From assembly GCA_963722295.1 (NCBI GenBank), contig CAVRLB010000004.1, forward strand, positions 241,222 to 305,221: a stretch of DNA of 64,000 nucleotides, written 5' to 3'. Both the position numbers and the translations under genes were made by a program. Below the pieces are notes generated by a model. It saw only the letters and a list, made by a program, of their open reading frames with translations. It searched no databases and was not told the DNA's origin. This DNA comes from Brooklawnia sp032229645. GTDB taxonomy: Bacteria; Actinomycetota; Actinomycetes; Propionibacteriales; Propionibacteriaceae. Positions 19,609 to 28,186 of this stretch are shown piece by piece. Position 1 is the stretch's first letter; every line of letters starts with the position of its first letter.

Positions 19609-21458
19609 GCCTGCCGGACGATCCGGTTCTGCTCGACTCATATGCGGCCATCCGCTGCCCGGTGAAGGTGCAGAACCATTTCGATACATCGGTTTCGCTG
19701 CCCGACCGCAGCGCGCTGGCGGCGGTGCGCGCCAGCAGTGAGGCACAAGCCGAACGTTTCAACAGCCGGGAGATCATCGACCAGGCCCTCGACCGGCTCG
19801 CCGCGATCGATGGTGCACTCGACCTGCGACTGCTCGCCGCGGAAGACCTGCCGGTCATCCAGGACGCCACCCGCGACGCGGTGGCCCGCGGCGTACCGCT
19901 GATCATCGCCCCGAAACTTCCCATCGACTACGAGGGACACCGTATCGGTAGCCCGTCGGTGCTGCTGCGCGGTGACGACCACAGCGATTCGGTGCCCGGC
20001 TATCTGCCCGTCCAGGTGAAGGCCAAGCGCATGCTGGAGCGCCATAGCCGACCCCATCAGCTGTCCTGCAGCCCGTTGTCCCGGCCGTGGCCCGGTGCCC
20101 GGATCGACATGGCCGACGCCCGGCTGCGCACCGGACGCGAGAACGACCAACTCCAGCTGGCGCATTTCTGGCGGCTTCTGGAAGCGGCCGGCTGGCAATC
20201 GGCGGGGGAGCCGACGGCGGGCATCATCGGCACCGACTCGGTGCGCCGCACCTTCTTCACCGAGGGCGAGCGAGCCGGCGAGCCCGCGTTGGGCCTGTCG
20301 AGCGGACCCGGTTCGTCGGGCCTCCGAGCGGTCGCCTGGGTCGAGCTAACCCGCAAGCAGATCCGCACCTTCTCGCGGACCTCGGACTCCGGGTGGAGGC
20401 TGCGTTCCCCGCTTGAGCGCTACGACCATGAGCACGGGTTCCGGGTCAACTTGGCCAGGGCCGCCCGCGAGCGCGCGCGCGGCCAATCGAATGTCGGGCC
20501 GATGGTCAAGCCGATCGTCGTCCGCGAGTGCAGCTCATGCCAGTGGTGGGGGGTCTGCGCCCCGATCATGGGCACCGATGATCTGTCGGTGCGCATCGAC
20601 AAGTCCCCGCTCGACGTGCGCGAGGTGAGCGTGCTGCGCAGCCTGGGCATCCAGAGCGTCCACGACCTGGCGACCACCGACCTGGAGGCACTGCTGCCCC
20701 GCTATCTGCCGGAGGTACGGCACCGCGATCATGCGGACCAGCGGATCGCGCTGGCCGCCCGCCGGGCGCGGATGATCTCCCGGGGAGTCGACCTGGAGCG
20801 CACAACTCGAGGAGCGATCAGGCTGCCATCGTCCGGGATCGAGATCGATTGGGATATCGAGACCTCGGCGGACGACCGGATCTATCTCTGGGGCTTCTGG
20901 GTGGCGCCCGCCGGTGACTGGCACGCGGGTCGCTACCAGTGGTTCGGAGAGTTCTGCGACCTGGACGCCGCTGGCGAGATCGAACTGGCCACCCGCGCGA
21001 TGAGTTGGCTGACGTCGATGCTGACCGACGATCCGGCGACCCGGGTCTATCACTACTCGGATTACGAGATGGTGCATCTTCACAAACTTGTCCAGGCCTC
21101 CGGGAAGCAGGCGTTGCGACAGGCCTCCGACCTACTGCGCGGCGCTCACGTCGATCTGTTCAGCATCGTCAAGAAGCATTTCTTCGGCCTGCATGGGCTC
21201 GGCCTGAAGAAGGTCGCCACGTCGGGAGCGGGTTTCAGCTGGCGGGACGATTCGCCTGGCGGGCTCAATTCGCAGAGCTGGTTCGCCGAGGCGGCGCACG
21301 GGGCGGACACTCGGAGCCGCGAGGACGCCCGGCAGCGGGTCCTCGACTACAACGAGGACGACGTGCGCGCGACGGCGGCGCTGCGCGCCTGGCTACGCAC
21401 CCAGCACGGCAACCAGGATCTCGATACCGCGCACCGGCCGGCCGAGATGGTCGACTAG
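19605..21458 (+). CDS. TM0106-family RecB-like nuclease with RNase-H-like C-terminal domain
   Basis: Two-domain putative DNA repair nuclease of 617 residues from GTG 19605. The N-terminal half resembles Cas4/AddB-type RecB nucleases: a lone cysteine (IRCPVKVQNHFD) plus CSSCQWWGVC around residue 305 would ligate a 4Fe-4S cluster. The C-terminal half has a DEDD-like exonuclease pattern (IDWDIETS, YHYSDYE, DLFSIVKK, DYNEDDVRAT). The usual GxPDxL...DxK nuclease motif reads GSPSVLL and VQVKAKR, so that active site may be altered. Its last 66 nt overlap menD on the other strand. Confidence 0.8.
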   Translation: MSLPDDPVLLDSYAAIRCPVKVQNHFDTSVSLPDRSALAAVRASSEAQAERFNSREIIDQALDRLAAIDGALDLRLLAAEDLPVIQDATRDAVARGVPLIIAPKLPIDYEGHRIGSPSVLLRGDDHSDSVPGYLPVQVKAKRMLERHSRPHQLSCSPLSRPWPGARIDMADARLRTGRENDQLQLAHFWRLLEAAGWQSAGEPTAGIIGTDSVRRTFFTEGERAGEPALGLSSGPGSSGLRAVAWVELTRKQIRTFSRTSDSGWRLRSPLERYDHEHGFRVNLARAARERARGQSNVGPMVKPIVVRECSSCQWWGVCAPIMGTDDLSVRIDKSPLDVREVSVLRSLGIQSVHDLATTDLEALLPRYLPEVRHRDHADQRIALAARRARMISRGVDLERTTRGAIRLPSSGIEIDWDIETSADDRIYLWGFWVAPAGDWHAGRYQWFGEFCDLDAAGEIELATRAMSWLTSMLTDDPATRVYHYSDYEMVHLHKLVQASGKQALRQASDLLRGAHVDLFSIVKKHFFGLHGLGLKKVATSGAGFSWRDDSPGGLNSQSWFAEAAHGADTRSREDARQRVLDYNEDDVRATAALRAWLRTQHGNQDLDTAHRPAEMVD

Positions 21459-23099
21459 CTGCCCGAGATTGGAGATGCGGTGGGTGGGCCAACCGTATCC
21501 GGCAGCGATACCGGCCAGATCGCGTCCGTGCGGCATCGCGAAGAGCTGCTCATAGCCGGGCGAACCGGCTACCTCGAGCGTCGAGAAGATGCTGCCGCCG
21601 TTGTCGTCGGCGACCACGATGCGTAGGTCGGGTACCGGCTGACCGACGGGCAGATGCAGCGAGCCGGCATCGTGCAAGAAACCCAGATCGCCGATCAGCA
21701 CGGTGGTGGGACGGCCGGTTCCCAACGCGATGCCGCTGGCGGTCGAGATCACTCCGTCGATGCCTGCCAGCCCCCGGTTCGCCCAGCAGATCGTCCGCGG
21801 TCGCTCGGCTGACTGCGCGGCGGCCGCCGGTGAATCGGCGATAGCAGACAGATCGGCATTGCGAATCAGGTTGGAGGCGCCGAAGACCAGGTTCTGCGGG
21901 CATGAGGCGAGCACCGCATCGGCGACCGTCTGCCCACTCAACACCGCGGCGGACGAGGCCGCCGGCATCTCGCCCCAGGGTGCCGACTCGTCCGGCTGAC
22001 GATCTGCCAGCAGCCACTCGTCCAGCCAGCCGGACTCGTCCGCGGACAGTTGGACATCGTCGCAAACCTGGGTGGCGCTCCAACCAGGATCGGGCCAGCT
22101 TGCGCGGTCGCTGACCACGATGAGCTCGATGTCGTCCCTGGCCATCAACCGGGATACCGGCCTCGACAAGGTCGGATGACCGTAGACCACGACCCGTTCG
22201 ATACGCTCGCCCAGCGCGGAGTCGAGCAACAGCCGGTAGCGGGCGATCGCGCAGCCGCCGGCCCGGGCGTTGCTGGACGGCTCGGCGAGCAGCGGCACCC
22301 GGGCCGATTCGGCGACGGCGCGGGCGCGTTGCCCGACCTGAGCCGGTGCGTCCCCGGCCAGGATCACCGTTCTCGGACCGGCCGGGAGCCGGACCGCCTC
22401 GGACGGACGCGAGCGGGCGATGGCCACCGGCCGGCGTGCTGCCCGTTCGTCCTCGATGGCTTGGCCATCTGCGGCATCTCGTCCATCCGAAGCATCCTTG
22501 CCAGTCAAAGCATCTCGGCCAGCCACAGCATCTCGGCCAGCCACAGCATCGGCGATGAATGGCTCGGCGATGAATGGCTCGGTGAACGCGGCGTTGATGT
22601 GTACCGGACCCGGCTCCCGGGTACGCAGGCCGAGCCCGGACGCGAGGACCCGAGCCAGCTGGGCAGCCCAGGCCTTGGGTGCATCGTCGGTACTCGCCAG
22701 GGTGAGACCGTCGACAACGTGCCGACCGAAGATGCCGGTTTGATGGGTGGTCTGATTGGCGCCGGTGCCCACCAGGGTGGCCGGACGATCGGCTGTGATG
22801 ACCACCAGCGGCACGCCCGATGCGCGGGCCTCCATGACCGCCGGCATCAGATTGCCGACCGCGGTTCCGGAGGTCACCACGATCGCTGCCGCTCCGGCGG
22901 CCCGGGCGAGTCCTAGAGCCAGGAATCCTCCGGCCCGCTCATCGGTTCGGGTGTGCAGCCGAATCCTGCCCTCGCCGGCGAGACCGGCCATGGCCAGGGC
23001 AACTGCGGTGCTGCGCGAGCCGGGACAGACCACCACGTGCGCGATGCCGGCGCGGGCCAGTCCATCGGCGATCGCACCCCCCAATCGGGTTGAACTCAT
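21393..23099 (-). CDS. menD: SEPHCHC synthase, menaquinone pathway
   Basis: Thiamine-diphosphate enzyme that joins 2-oxoglutarate to isochorismate. The N-terminal VVVCPGSRSTAVALAM and the ThDP-binding GDLGFLHDAGSL plus DDNGGSIFSTLE motif are clear. The start at 23099 shares a base with the menC stop; the open frame upstream is a shadow of menC. Odd feature: around residues 165-215 there is a low-complexity insert with tandem repeats (22500-22590), and the 3' end overlaps the convergent nuclease gene by 66 nt. Confidence 0.93.
   Translation of the reverse strand: MSSTRLGGAIADGLARAGIAHVVVCPGSRSTAVALAMAGLAGEGRIRLHTRTDERAGGFLALGLARAAGAAAIVVTSGTAVGNLMPAVMEARASGVPLVVITADRPATLVGTGANQTTHQTGIFGRHVVDGLTLASTDDAPKAWAAQLARVLASGLGLRTREPGPVHINAAFTEPFIAEPFIADAVAGRDAVAGRDALTGKDASDGRDAADGQAIEDERAARRPVAIARSRPSEAVRLPAGPRTVILAGDAPAQVGQRARAVAESARVPLLAEPSSNARAGGCAIARYRLLLDSALGERIERVVVYGHPTLSRPVSRLMARDDIELIVVSDRASWPDPGWSATQVCDDVQLSADESGWLDEWLLADRQPDESAPWGEMPAASSAAVLSGQTVADAVLASCPQNLVFGASNLIRNADLSAIADSPAAAAQSAERPRTICWANRGLAGIDGVISTASGIALGTGRPTTVLIGDLGFLHDAGSLHLPVGQPVPDLRIVVADDNGGSIFSTLEVAGSPGYEQLFAMPHGRDLAGIAAGYGWPTHRISNLGQLVDHLGRPVRGIEILVAVLGA
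22500..22595. repeat. Short tandem repeats inside menD
   Basis: Direct repetition of AGCATCTCGGCCAGCCAC (with a variant unit before it) is followed by two copies of TCGGCGATGAATGGC. All units are multiples of three, so menD stays in frame and the repeats encode AEPFIAEPFIA and DAVAGRDAVAGRDALTG-like runs. This is a likely site of copy-number variation. Confidence 0.75.
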
Positions 23100-24073
23100 C
23101 AGTCGGAGTCCAACGCCAGCTCGAGGCAGCGGTTCAGGCGGTCGTGCCACCAGGCCTGCCGGTGGGCGTCTGCGCGGACGCGGGCCAGCGCGGCGGGAGA
23201 GGGCACCGGACGGGGTCCCACCTCGAGGTAGCCGTCGACTGCGGTGAGCCTGTCGTCCACGACATCGTCGGCGAGCATCTTGACCGTGTTCAGGCCGCAG
23301 GCCAGGTCGAGAACCGGCAGAGCCGCCGCACTCCGCAGCCCCTCCCAGATGCCGACGCTGGTCTCCAGCGCGGAGCTGATCACCGCCGGGAGTCGCAGGT
23401 TGGTGGCGAGTTCGACGCAGTGCCGCCAGCCGCCCAATGGCTGGTTCTTCAAGACCACGACATCGGCGGCACCGAGTTCGGCGACCCGGTAGGGGTCGTC
23501 GGCGCGGCGGATCGACTCGTCCGCGGCGATCCGCAGATCGAGGCCGGCGTCGCGCAGCCGCGTGCGTAGCTGGGCCAGCTCGTGCACGCTCCTGCACGGC
23601 TGCTCGGCGTATTGCAGGTCGTAGGCTGCCATCGCGATCAGCGCGCGTTCGGCTCGGTCGACGCTCCAGGCACCGTTCGCATCCACCCTGAGCTGGCCTT
23701 CGTCGCCTAGGGCCGAACGCACCGACGCCAACCTGGCGAGATCATCCTCCAGACAGGAGTTCGGGTCGGCCACCTTGACCTTGGCGGTGCGGCAGCCCGA
23801 ACTGCGGACGAGGTCGGCGGCGCGCCGCGGCGAGACGACCGGGACGGTGACATTCACCGGGATGCGCTCGCGCCTGATCGGCGGCTCGTCGGCCTCCAGT
23901 GCGGCCTTCAGCCAGCCGGCTGCCTCGGGCTCCGGGTATTCGAGGAAGGGACTCCACTCGCTCCAGCGGTCGCCGCGGCGCAGCAGCATCCCTTCGCGGA
24001 CGGTGATATCGCGGAAGCGCACTCGCATATCGATACTGAAGACGACGACCTCGTCGAAGATTCCGGCGAACAT
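23099..24073 (-). CDS. menC: o-succinylbenzoate synthase
   Basis: Enolase-superfamily dehydratase that converts SHCHC to o-succinylbenzoate. The catalytic scaffold is visible: KVKVADP (catalytic lysines), LRVDANGAW (metal Asp), YAEQPC (metal Glu), RIAADESIR (metal Asp) and VVLKNQPLGG (second lysine). Length 324 residues fits actinobacterial MenC. Tight coupling to menD on one side and 1-nt spacing to menA on the other indicate a menA-menC-menD operon. Confidence 0.92.
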   Translation of the reverse strand: MFAGIFDEVVVFSIDMRVRFRDITVREGMLLRRGDRWSEWSPFLEYPEPEAAGWLKAALEADEPPIRRERIPVNVTVPVVSPRRAADLVRSSGCRTAKVKVADPNSCLEDDLARLASVRSALGDEGQLRVDANGAWSVDRAERALIAMAAYDLQYAEQPCRSVHELAQLRTRLRDAGLDLRIAADESIRRADDPYRVAELGAADVVVLKNQPLGGWRHCVELATNLRLPAVISSALETSVGIWEGLRSAAALPVLDLACGLNTVKMLADDVVDDRLTAVDGYLEVGPRPVPSPAALARVRADAHRQAWWHDRLNRCLELALDSD

Positions 24074-24074
24074 G

Positions 24075-24953
24075 TCAGGCTCCGATCAGCATTCCGATGA
24101 AGATGCCCAAGCCACCGGCCAACTCTGCGAAGCCGGTGTATTTCAGTGTGCGTACCAATGTCATCCCCTGGCCACCGCCGAGCACGTGGCGGCTCGCGGG
24201 CACCAGGAAGATCAGCATCGCCAGGCCACCCAGCGCCCACCAGGTCGTACCGGCGGCTGTGACGATCACCGCGAGAACCGCGATCACGCCGAGCACGGCG
24301 TAGAAAAGCCGGCTGCCGCGATCCCCCAGCCTGGTTTCGAGGGTGCGCTTGCCTGCCGCGGTGTCGTTGACGATGTCGCGCAGGTTGTTGCAGACCAGCA
24401 CCTGGCAGGCGATCGCACCCATGCCGACCGCGATCGTCCAGGACGGCCAGGGCGCGCGGCCGAGCTGGACGTAGCCGGTGCCAACGGTGGCGACCAGGCC
24501 GAAGAAGACGAAGACGAAGACCTCGCCGAGTCCCAGGTAGCCGTATGGGTGCTCACCGCCGGTGTAGTACCAGGCGGCCAGCATGCAGGCGATGCCGACG
24601 GCGATCAGCCACCATTGGCCGGCCAACGCCACCAGGATCAGCCCAAAGACGCCTGCCAGGCCGAAGCAGCCGAAGGCGGCCGCCTTGACCTGACCGGGCC
24701 GTGCCGCACCAGAGCCGACCAGGCGTTGCGGCCCGACCCGCTGGGCGTCGGTGCCGCGGACGCCGTCGGAGTAGTCATTGGCGTAGTTGACGCCGACCTG
24801 GAGCGCGAGAGCGACCAGCCCGGCCAAGATCGTGCGGACGGGGCTGAAGCCGTGCTCGAAGACCGCGATTCCGGCGCCCGCCAGCACCGGCGAGACAGCG
24901 GCAGGTAGCGTCCGCAGACGTGCGCCCTCGACCCACTCGGCGACACTCGCCAC
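24075..24953 (-). CDS. menA: 1,4-dihydroxy-2-naphthoate polyprenyltransferase
   Basis: UbiA-family membrane prenyltransferase that attaches the isoprenoid tail to DHNA. The two aspartate-rich, Mg-diphosphate binding motifs are present (NYANDYSDGVRGTD near residue 57, and NNLRDIVNDTAAGKRTLETR near residue 177), with about eight hydrophobic helices around them. Length 292 is normal. It is probably co-transcribed with menC and menD. Confidence 0.94.
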   Translation of the reverse strand: MASVAEWVEGARLRTLPAAVSPVLAGAGIAVFEHGFSPVRTILAGLVALALQVGVNYANDYSDGVRGTDAQRVGPQRLVGSGAARPGQVKAAAFGCFGLAGVFGLILVALAGQWWLIAVGIACMLAAWYYTGGEHPYGYLGLGEVFVFVFFGLVATVGTGYVQLGRAPWPSWTIAVGMGAIACQVLVCNNLRDIVNDTAAGKRTLETRLGDRGSRLFYAVLGVIAVLAVIVTAAGTTWWALGGLAMLIFLVPASRHVLGGGQGMTLVRTLKYTGFAELAGGLGIFIGMLIGA

Positions 24954-25070
24954 GTTCGATTCCCCCTAGTCGGCCTGGTCTGCGCTGCGACGGCCGGCCT
25001 GAACCGCCGCTGGCCGGTTTCGGCACTCGGGGCGCGCTTCGGGCGCCCGGACACCCCATCTTGCCATGTT

Positions 25071-26138
25071 CTAACCCGACTCGCTGTGCTGACAAGCCTG
25101 GTCGATGAGCCGCTGGCGGTCGAGCTTTCCCGAGTGAGTACGCGGGAAGTCGTCGACCACCAGCAGCTGCCGGGGCAACGCGGCCGGGGCAACGTGGGGA
25201 CGCAGTTCGTCGCGCCACTGATCAAGGCTCGCCGCACCGCTGGTGCTCGCAAGCACGATGCGGGTCCCCCACTCGGCATCAGGCACCCCGACCACGACAG
25301 CAGAACGCCGGACGCGGGCGTCGATCACCCGCTGCAGCTCGGCCAGATCGACATTGACCCCGCCCGAGATGATGACATCGTCGATGCGCCCGAGGATCCG
25401 CAGCCGCGGCCGGTCGTCGTCGCCTGTCGTCCACTCGCCGCGGTCGCTGGTCAGCAGCCGGCCCCCCACGAGGGTCTTGGCCGTCAGTTCCGGATTCATC
25501 CGGTAGCCGGAGAAGAGCATCGGGCCGCCGATGCTGACCCTGCCGTCGTCCGCGATCGCGATATCGGCGCCGGGCAGCGGGACGGCGTCGAAGGCGACCC
25601 CGCCGCAGGTCTCGCTCATGCCATAGCTGGTCAGCACCCGGATGCCAGCGGATCGTGCCTGCTCGATCAGGGCCGGATCGGCCGCTGCCCCGCCGACCAG
25701 CACCGCATCAAAGGCGCCGAGTTCTGCGGTCGAGGATCGATCGCGCAGCGCCCGGATCAGCTGGGTGGGCACGATCGAGATCGCTCTGCGTCCGGCGACG
25801 TGCGGACGATCGAGCAGGTCGCGTGCCTGCACCATCAGGCCCGCGACGTATTGGGTGCCTAGCACGCACGTCCAGCTGAAAGCCCCGAAGCGCTCCCGGA
25901 AGGCGTCCGCCGATGCTCTGATCGCGGACGCGGAGAGCACCACCTGTTTGGGGTTGCCGGTTGATCCGGAGGTGGTCACGATGACGGCGGCGTCCGGTTC
26001 GGTGACCGGGACACGGGCGTCGATCAGCCGGGCCGTGCGCTCGTCGGCAACCGGCGCGAGCACGAACTCACCGTTCAGCGCACGCGGCAGCAGTCGTCCG
26101 ACATCACCGGGGTCACACAAACGCACGTCAAAGGCCAC
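25071..26138 (-). CDS. menE: o-succinylbenzoate-CoA ligase
   Basis: Adenylate-forming enzyme (ANL superfamily) that activates o-succinylbenzoate. Motifs visible are VTTSGSTGNPKQVVLS (P-loop), LTSYGMSETCGG, ILGRIDDVIISGGVN and the C-terminal THSGKLDRQRL catalytic lysine. At 355 residues it lacks part of the N-terminal subdomain of typical 450-residue MenE, a compact form common in actinobacteria. The CoA ligase assignment over other ANL enzymes rests on the men neighbourhood. Confidence 0.88.
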   Translation of the reverse strand: MAFDVRLCDPGDVGRLLPRALNGEFVLAPVADERTARLIDARVPVTEPDAAVIVTTSGSTGNPKQVVLSASAIRASADAFRERFGAFSWTCVLGTQYVAGLMVQARDLLDRPHVAGRRAISIVPTQLIRALRDRSSTAELGAFDAVLVGGAAADPALIEQARSAGIRVLTSYGMSETCGGVAFDAVPLPGADIAIADDGRVSIGGPMLFSGYRMNPELTAKTLVGGRLLTSDRGEWTTGDDDRPRLRILGRIDDVIISGGVNVDLAELQRVIDARVRRSAVVVGVPDAEWGTRIVLASTSGAASLDQWRDELRPHVAPAALPRQLLVVDDFPRTHSGKLDRQRLIDQACQHSESG

Positions 26139-26152
26139 CAGGCCATGGTAGG

Positions 26153-26165
26153 TAGAATGGCCTCA
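26153..26165 (+). promoter_or_regulatory. Leaderless -10 box for the PLDc_N protein gene
   Basis: TAGAAT at 26153-26158 is followed by six bases and then the ATG at 26165, the spacing expected when transcription starts on the initiation codon. There is no Shine-Dalgarno sequence before this gene. It lies between menE (minus) and the small gene (plus). Confidence 0.5.
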
Positions 26166-26416
26166 TGGCCCGCATTGTTCCGATCATCGTGTTGATCGCC
26201 TTGACGATCTACTGCACGATCGAGGTGGCCCAGGCCCCCGCCTGGGAGGTGCGACGCGCACCGAAATGGCTCTGGGCCTTTGCAGTCATCCTCATTCCCG
26301 CCTTCGGGCCGCTGGCCTGGCTCTTCTTCGGTCGTCCGCTGCCTCCCGGACGCAGCAATCCACCGCGAGTCATGCGCCCGCCCGATGAGGACGACGACTT
26401 CCTGCGCGGTCTGTGA
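26165..26416 (+). CDS. Small PLDc_N-domain membrane protein
   Basis: 83-residue protein with two transmembrane segments: residues 3-20 and a second hydrophobic stretch APKWLWAFAVILIPAFGPLA followed by WLFFGRP, the hallmark of the phospholipase-D-nuclease N-terminal (PLDc_N) domain. It lacks any catalytic HKD domain, as is usual for stand-alone members. The function is unknown. Its stop codon lies inside a 20-nt tandem repeat. Confidence 0.8.
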   Translation: MARIVPIIVLIALTIYCTIEVAQAPAWEVRRAPKWLWAFAVILIPAFGPLAWLFFGRPLPPGRSNPPRVMRPPDEDDDFLRGL

Positions 26417-26449
26417 GTCGCCTGCGCGGTCTGTGAGTCGCCTGCGCGG
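26401..26449. repeat. 20-nt tandem repeat, about 2.5 copies
   Basis: The unit CCTGCGCGGTCTGTGAGTCG is present twice at 26401-26440, with a half copy after it. The first copy contains the stop codon of the small membrane protein gene. A change in copy number would not alter that protein because the stop is in the first unit. Confidence 0.85.
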
Positions 26450-26499
26450 CCGGGGGCTCGCGAGGGTCGGCCGATCAGATGGCATAGCCTTGACCTGAC

Positions 26500-27789
26500 A
26501 TGATCGCCACGTTCAGTTCTCTTGCCATACCCAACTACCGTCGCTATTTCGCCGGTGCGCTGACCAGCAATATCGGGACGTGGGTGGGCCGCACCGCGAT
26601 CTCGTGGCTGGTGCTGATGGAACTGACCGATGGCTCCGCCTCGGCGCTCGGTTTCGTCACGGCGATCATGTTCACTCCGCAGCTGCTGCTGGCGGCCTAC
26701 GCGGGTTCGATCGCGGATCGGTTTCCGAAGCGCCGTATCCTGCTGGTCACCCAGTCGGTGATGGCACTCGACTCGGTCATTCTGGCGATCCTGGTGCTGA
26801 CCGGGCACGCCGAACTGTGGATGGTCTACCTGCTGGCCCTCAACGACGGGCTGGCAAGCACTTTCGACAACCCGGCCCGGCAGTCGTTCGTCAGTGAGGT
26901 TGTGCCGCCCGGGAACCTGCCGAACGCTATCGGGCTGAACTCGGCGAGTTTCAACGCCGCGCGGCTGCTCGGCCCAGGCATCGCCGGTCTGCTGATCGAG
27001 TTGGTCGGCACCGGCATCGCCATCGCCGTGGACTCGCTCAGCTACCTCGTGATGCTCGGCTGCCTGGCGCTGCTCAATCGGCAGGAATTGCACCCCGCCG
27101 CGGTGGTCAAGGGACGCGGACGCACCCGCGAAGGGCTGCGCTATGCCTGGCATCGTCCGGATCTGATGATCCTCTTGGCCTGCGGGTTCGCGGTCGGCGG
27201 ACTGGGATTCAACTATCAGATCTCGAATGCGGTGATGTCGACTCAGTTCTTCGATCGTGGGGCCGGCGAGTACGGGATCGTCGGTTCGGCGATGGGGCTG
27301 GGTGCGCTGGCGGCCGCACTGTGGGCTGCCGGGCGCGAACGTCCGAGGTTGCGATTCGTGCTGGTCGGCATGGCAGGCTACGTGGTCTTCAACCTGTTGT
27401 CGGCGTTTGCTCCCGGGTTCGGCTGGTTCGTGGGCTGGCAGATTCCGGTGGGCTTCGCCACCATCACCGTGCTGGTCACCGCGAACACCATGCTGCAGTC
27501 GGCGACCTCGCCGCAGATGCGCGGACGCGTGATGGCCCTGTGGGGGCTGATGATCTTCGGCATCACTCCCCTGATCTCGCCGGTGGTCGGCTGGCTCGGT
27601 GACCAGGTCGGGCCGCAGGCCACGGTGCTTTTCGGGGTCTTCTTTGTCACGCTCGGGCTGCTCATCATCACCTGGGTGATCATGCGGGCCGACCGGCTGC
27701 GATTCAGCTTTGATCCGCACCGCACAGGCTGGTTGCGGCTGGAGCGCGGTAGCCTCAGTGAAGAAGTCGACGGCGGGACGGCCCGCTGA
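26500..27789 (+). CDS. MFS transporter
   Basis: Major facilitator superfamily exporter of 429 residues with 12 predicted helices. The motif between helices 2 and 3 reads GSIADRFPKRRILLVTQSVM, which is the MFS motif A region, and NYRRYFAGALTSNIGTWVGR at the start is typical of the MFS_3 / enterobactin-exporter-like (EntS-type) group. Substrate is unknown. It stands alone on the plus strand between a small membrane protein gene and the PRC-barrel genes. Confidence 0.85.
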   Translation: MIATFSSLAIPNYRRYFAGALTSNIGTWVGRTAISWLVLMELTDGSASALGFVTAIMFTPQLLLAAYAGSIADRFPKRRILLVTQSVMALDSVILAILVLTGHAELWMVYLLALNDGLASTFDNPARQSFVSEVVPPGNLPNAIGLNSASFNAARLLGPGIAGLLIELVGTGIAIAVDSLSYLVMLGCLALLNRQELHPAAVVKGRGRTREGLRYAWHRPDLMILLACGFAVGGLGFNYQISNAVMSTQFFDRGAGEYGIVGSAMGLGALAAALWAAGRERPRLRFVLVGMAGYVVFNLLSAFAPGFGWFVGWQIPVGFATITVLVTANTMLQSATSPQMRGRVMALWGLMIFGITPLISPVVGWLGDQVGPQATVLFGVFFVTLGLLIITWVIMRADRLRFSFDPHRTGWLRLERGSLSEEVDGGTAR

Positions 27790-27821
27790 GCGTCGGCACT
27801 GCGACGGATAGGGAGGTCTCG

Positions 27822-28157
27822 ATGGCGGACCAGCTTGAACAACTGCGCAAGAGCATCGTGATCGACGATGCAGGCTCGCGTATCGGCGGTGTGGGGCGCA
27901 TCTATCTGGACGACGCCACCGGTCAGGTGACCTTCGTCACCGCGAAGGCCGGACTCTTCGGTCAGCGTGAGGTTCTCGTCCCGGTGGCCGGTGCATTGGT
28001 CGGCGATGGCCTGGTCGAGGTCCCGTTCAGTTCTGACCTGGTCAGGCGAGCGCCGACCGTGCCGGACGACTACCGACTCACTCCCGAGCAGGAGGCGGAG
28101 ATCCTGAGACACTTCGGTTTGCCGTTCATCCTGCCTACCTCTGGCACCCTCAACTAA
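27822..28157 (+). CDS. PRC-barrel domain protein
   Basis: 111-residue protein built of one PRC-barrel beta domain: IVIDDAGSRIGGVGRIYLDD, ATGQVTFVTAKAGLFGQREV and VPVAGALVGDGLVEVPFSSD. It ends with a PDDYRLTPEQEAEILRHFGL helix seen in actinobacterial PRC proteins. Such proteins are often stress- or membrane-associated with unknown partners. The homologous gene at 28187 is likely co-transcribed. Confidence 0.82.
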   Translation: MADQLEQLRKSIVIDDAGSRIGGVGRIYLDDATGQVTFVTAKAGLFGQREVLVPVAGALVGDGLVEVPFSSDLVRRAPTVPDDYRLTPEQEAEILRHFGLPFILPTSGTLN

Positions 28158-28186
28158 CCTTGGGCATGAACGAAAGGATTGCCGCT

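Noticed and set aside
26209..27720. 503-codon minus-strand open frame opposite the MFS gene
   Set aside because: Very rich in His, Gln, Arg and Asp without hydrophobic segments or motifs, as expected for the antisense of a membrane protein.
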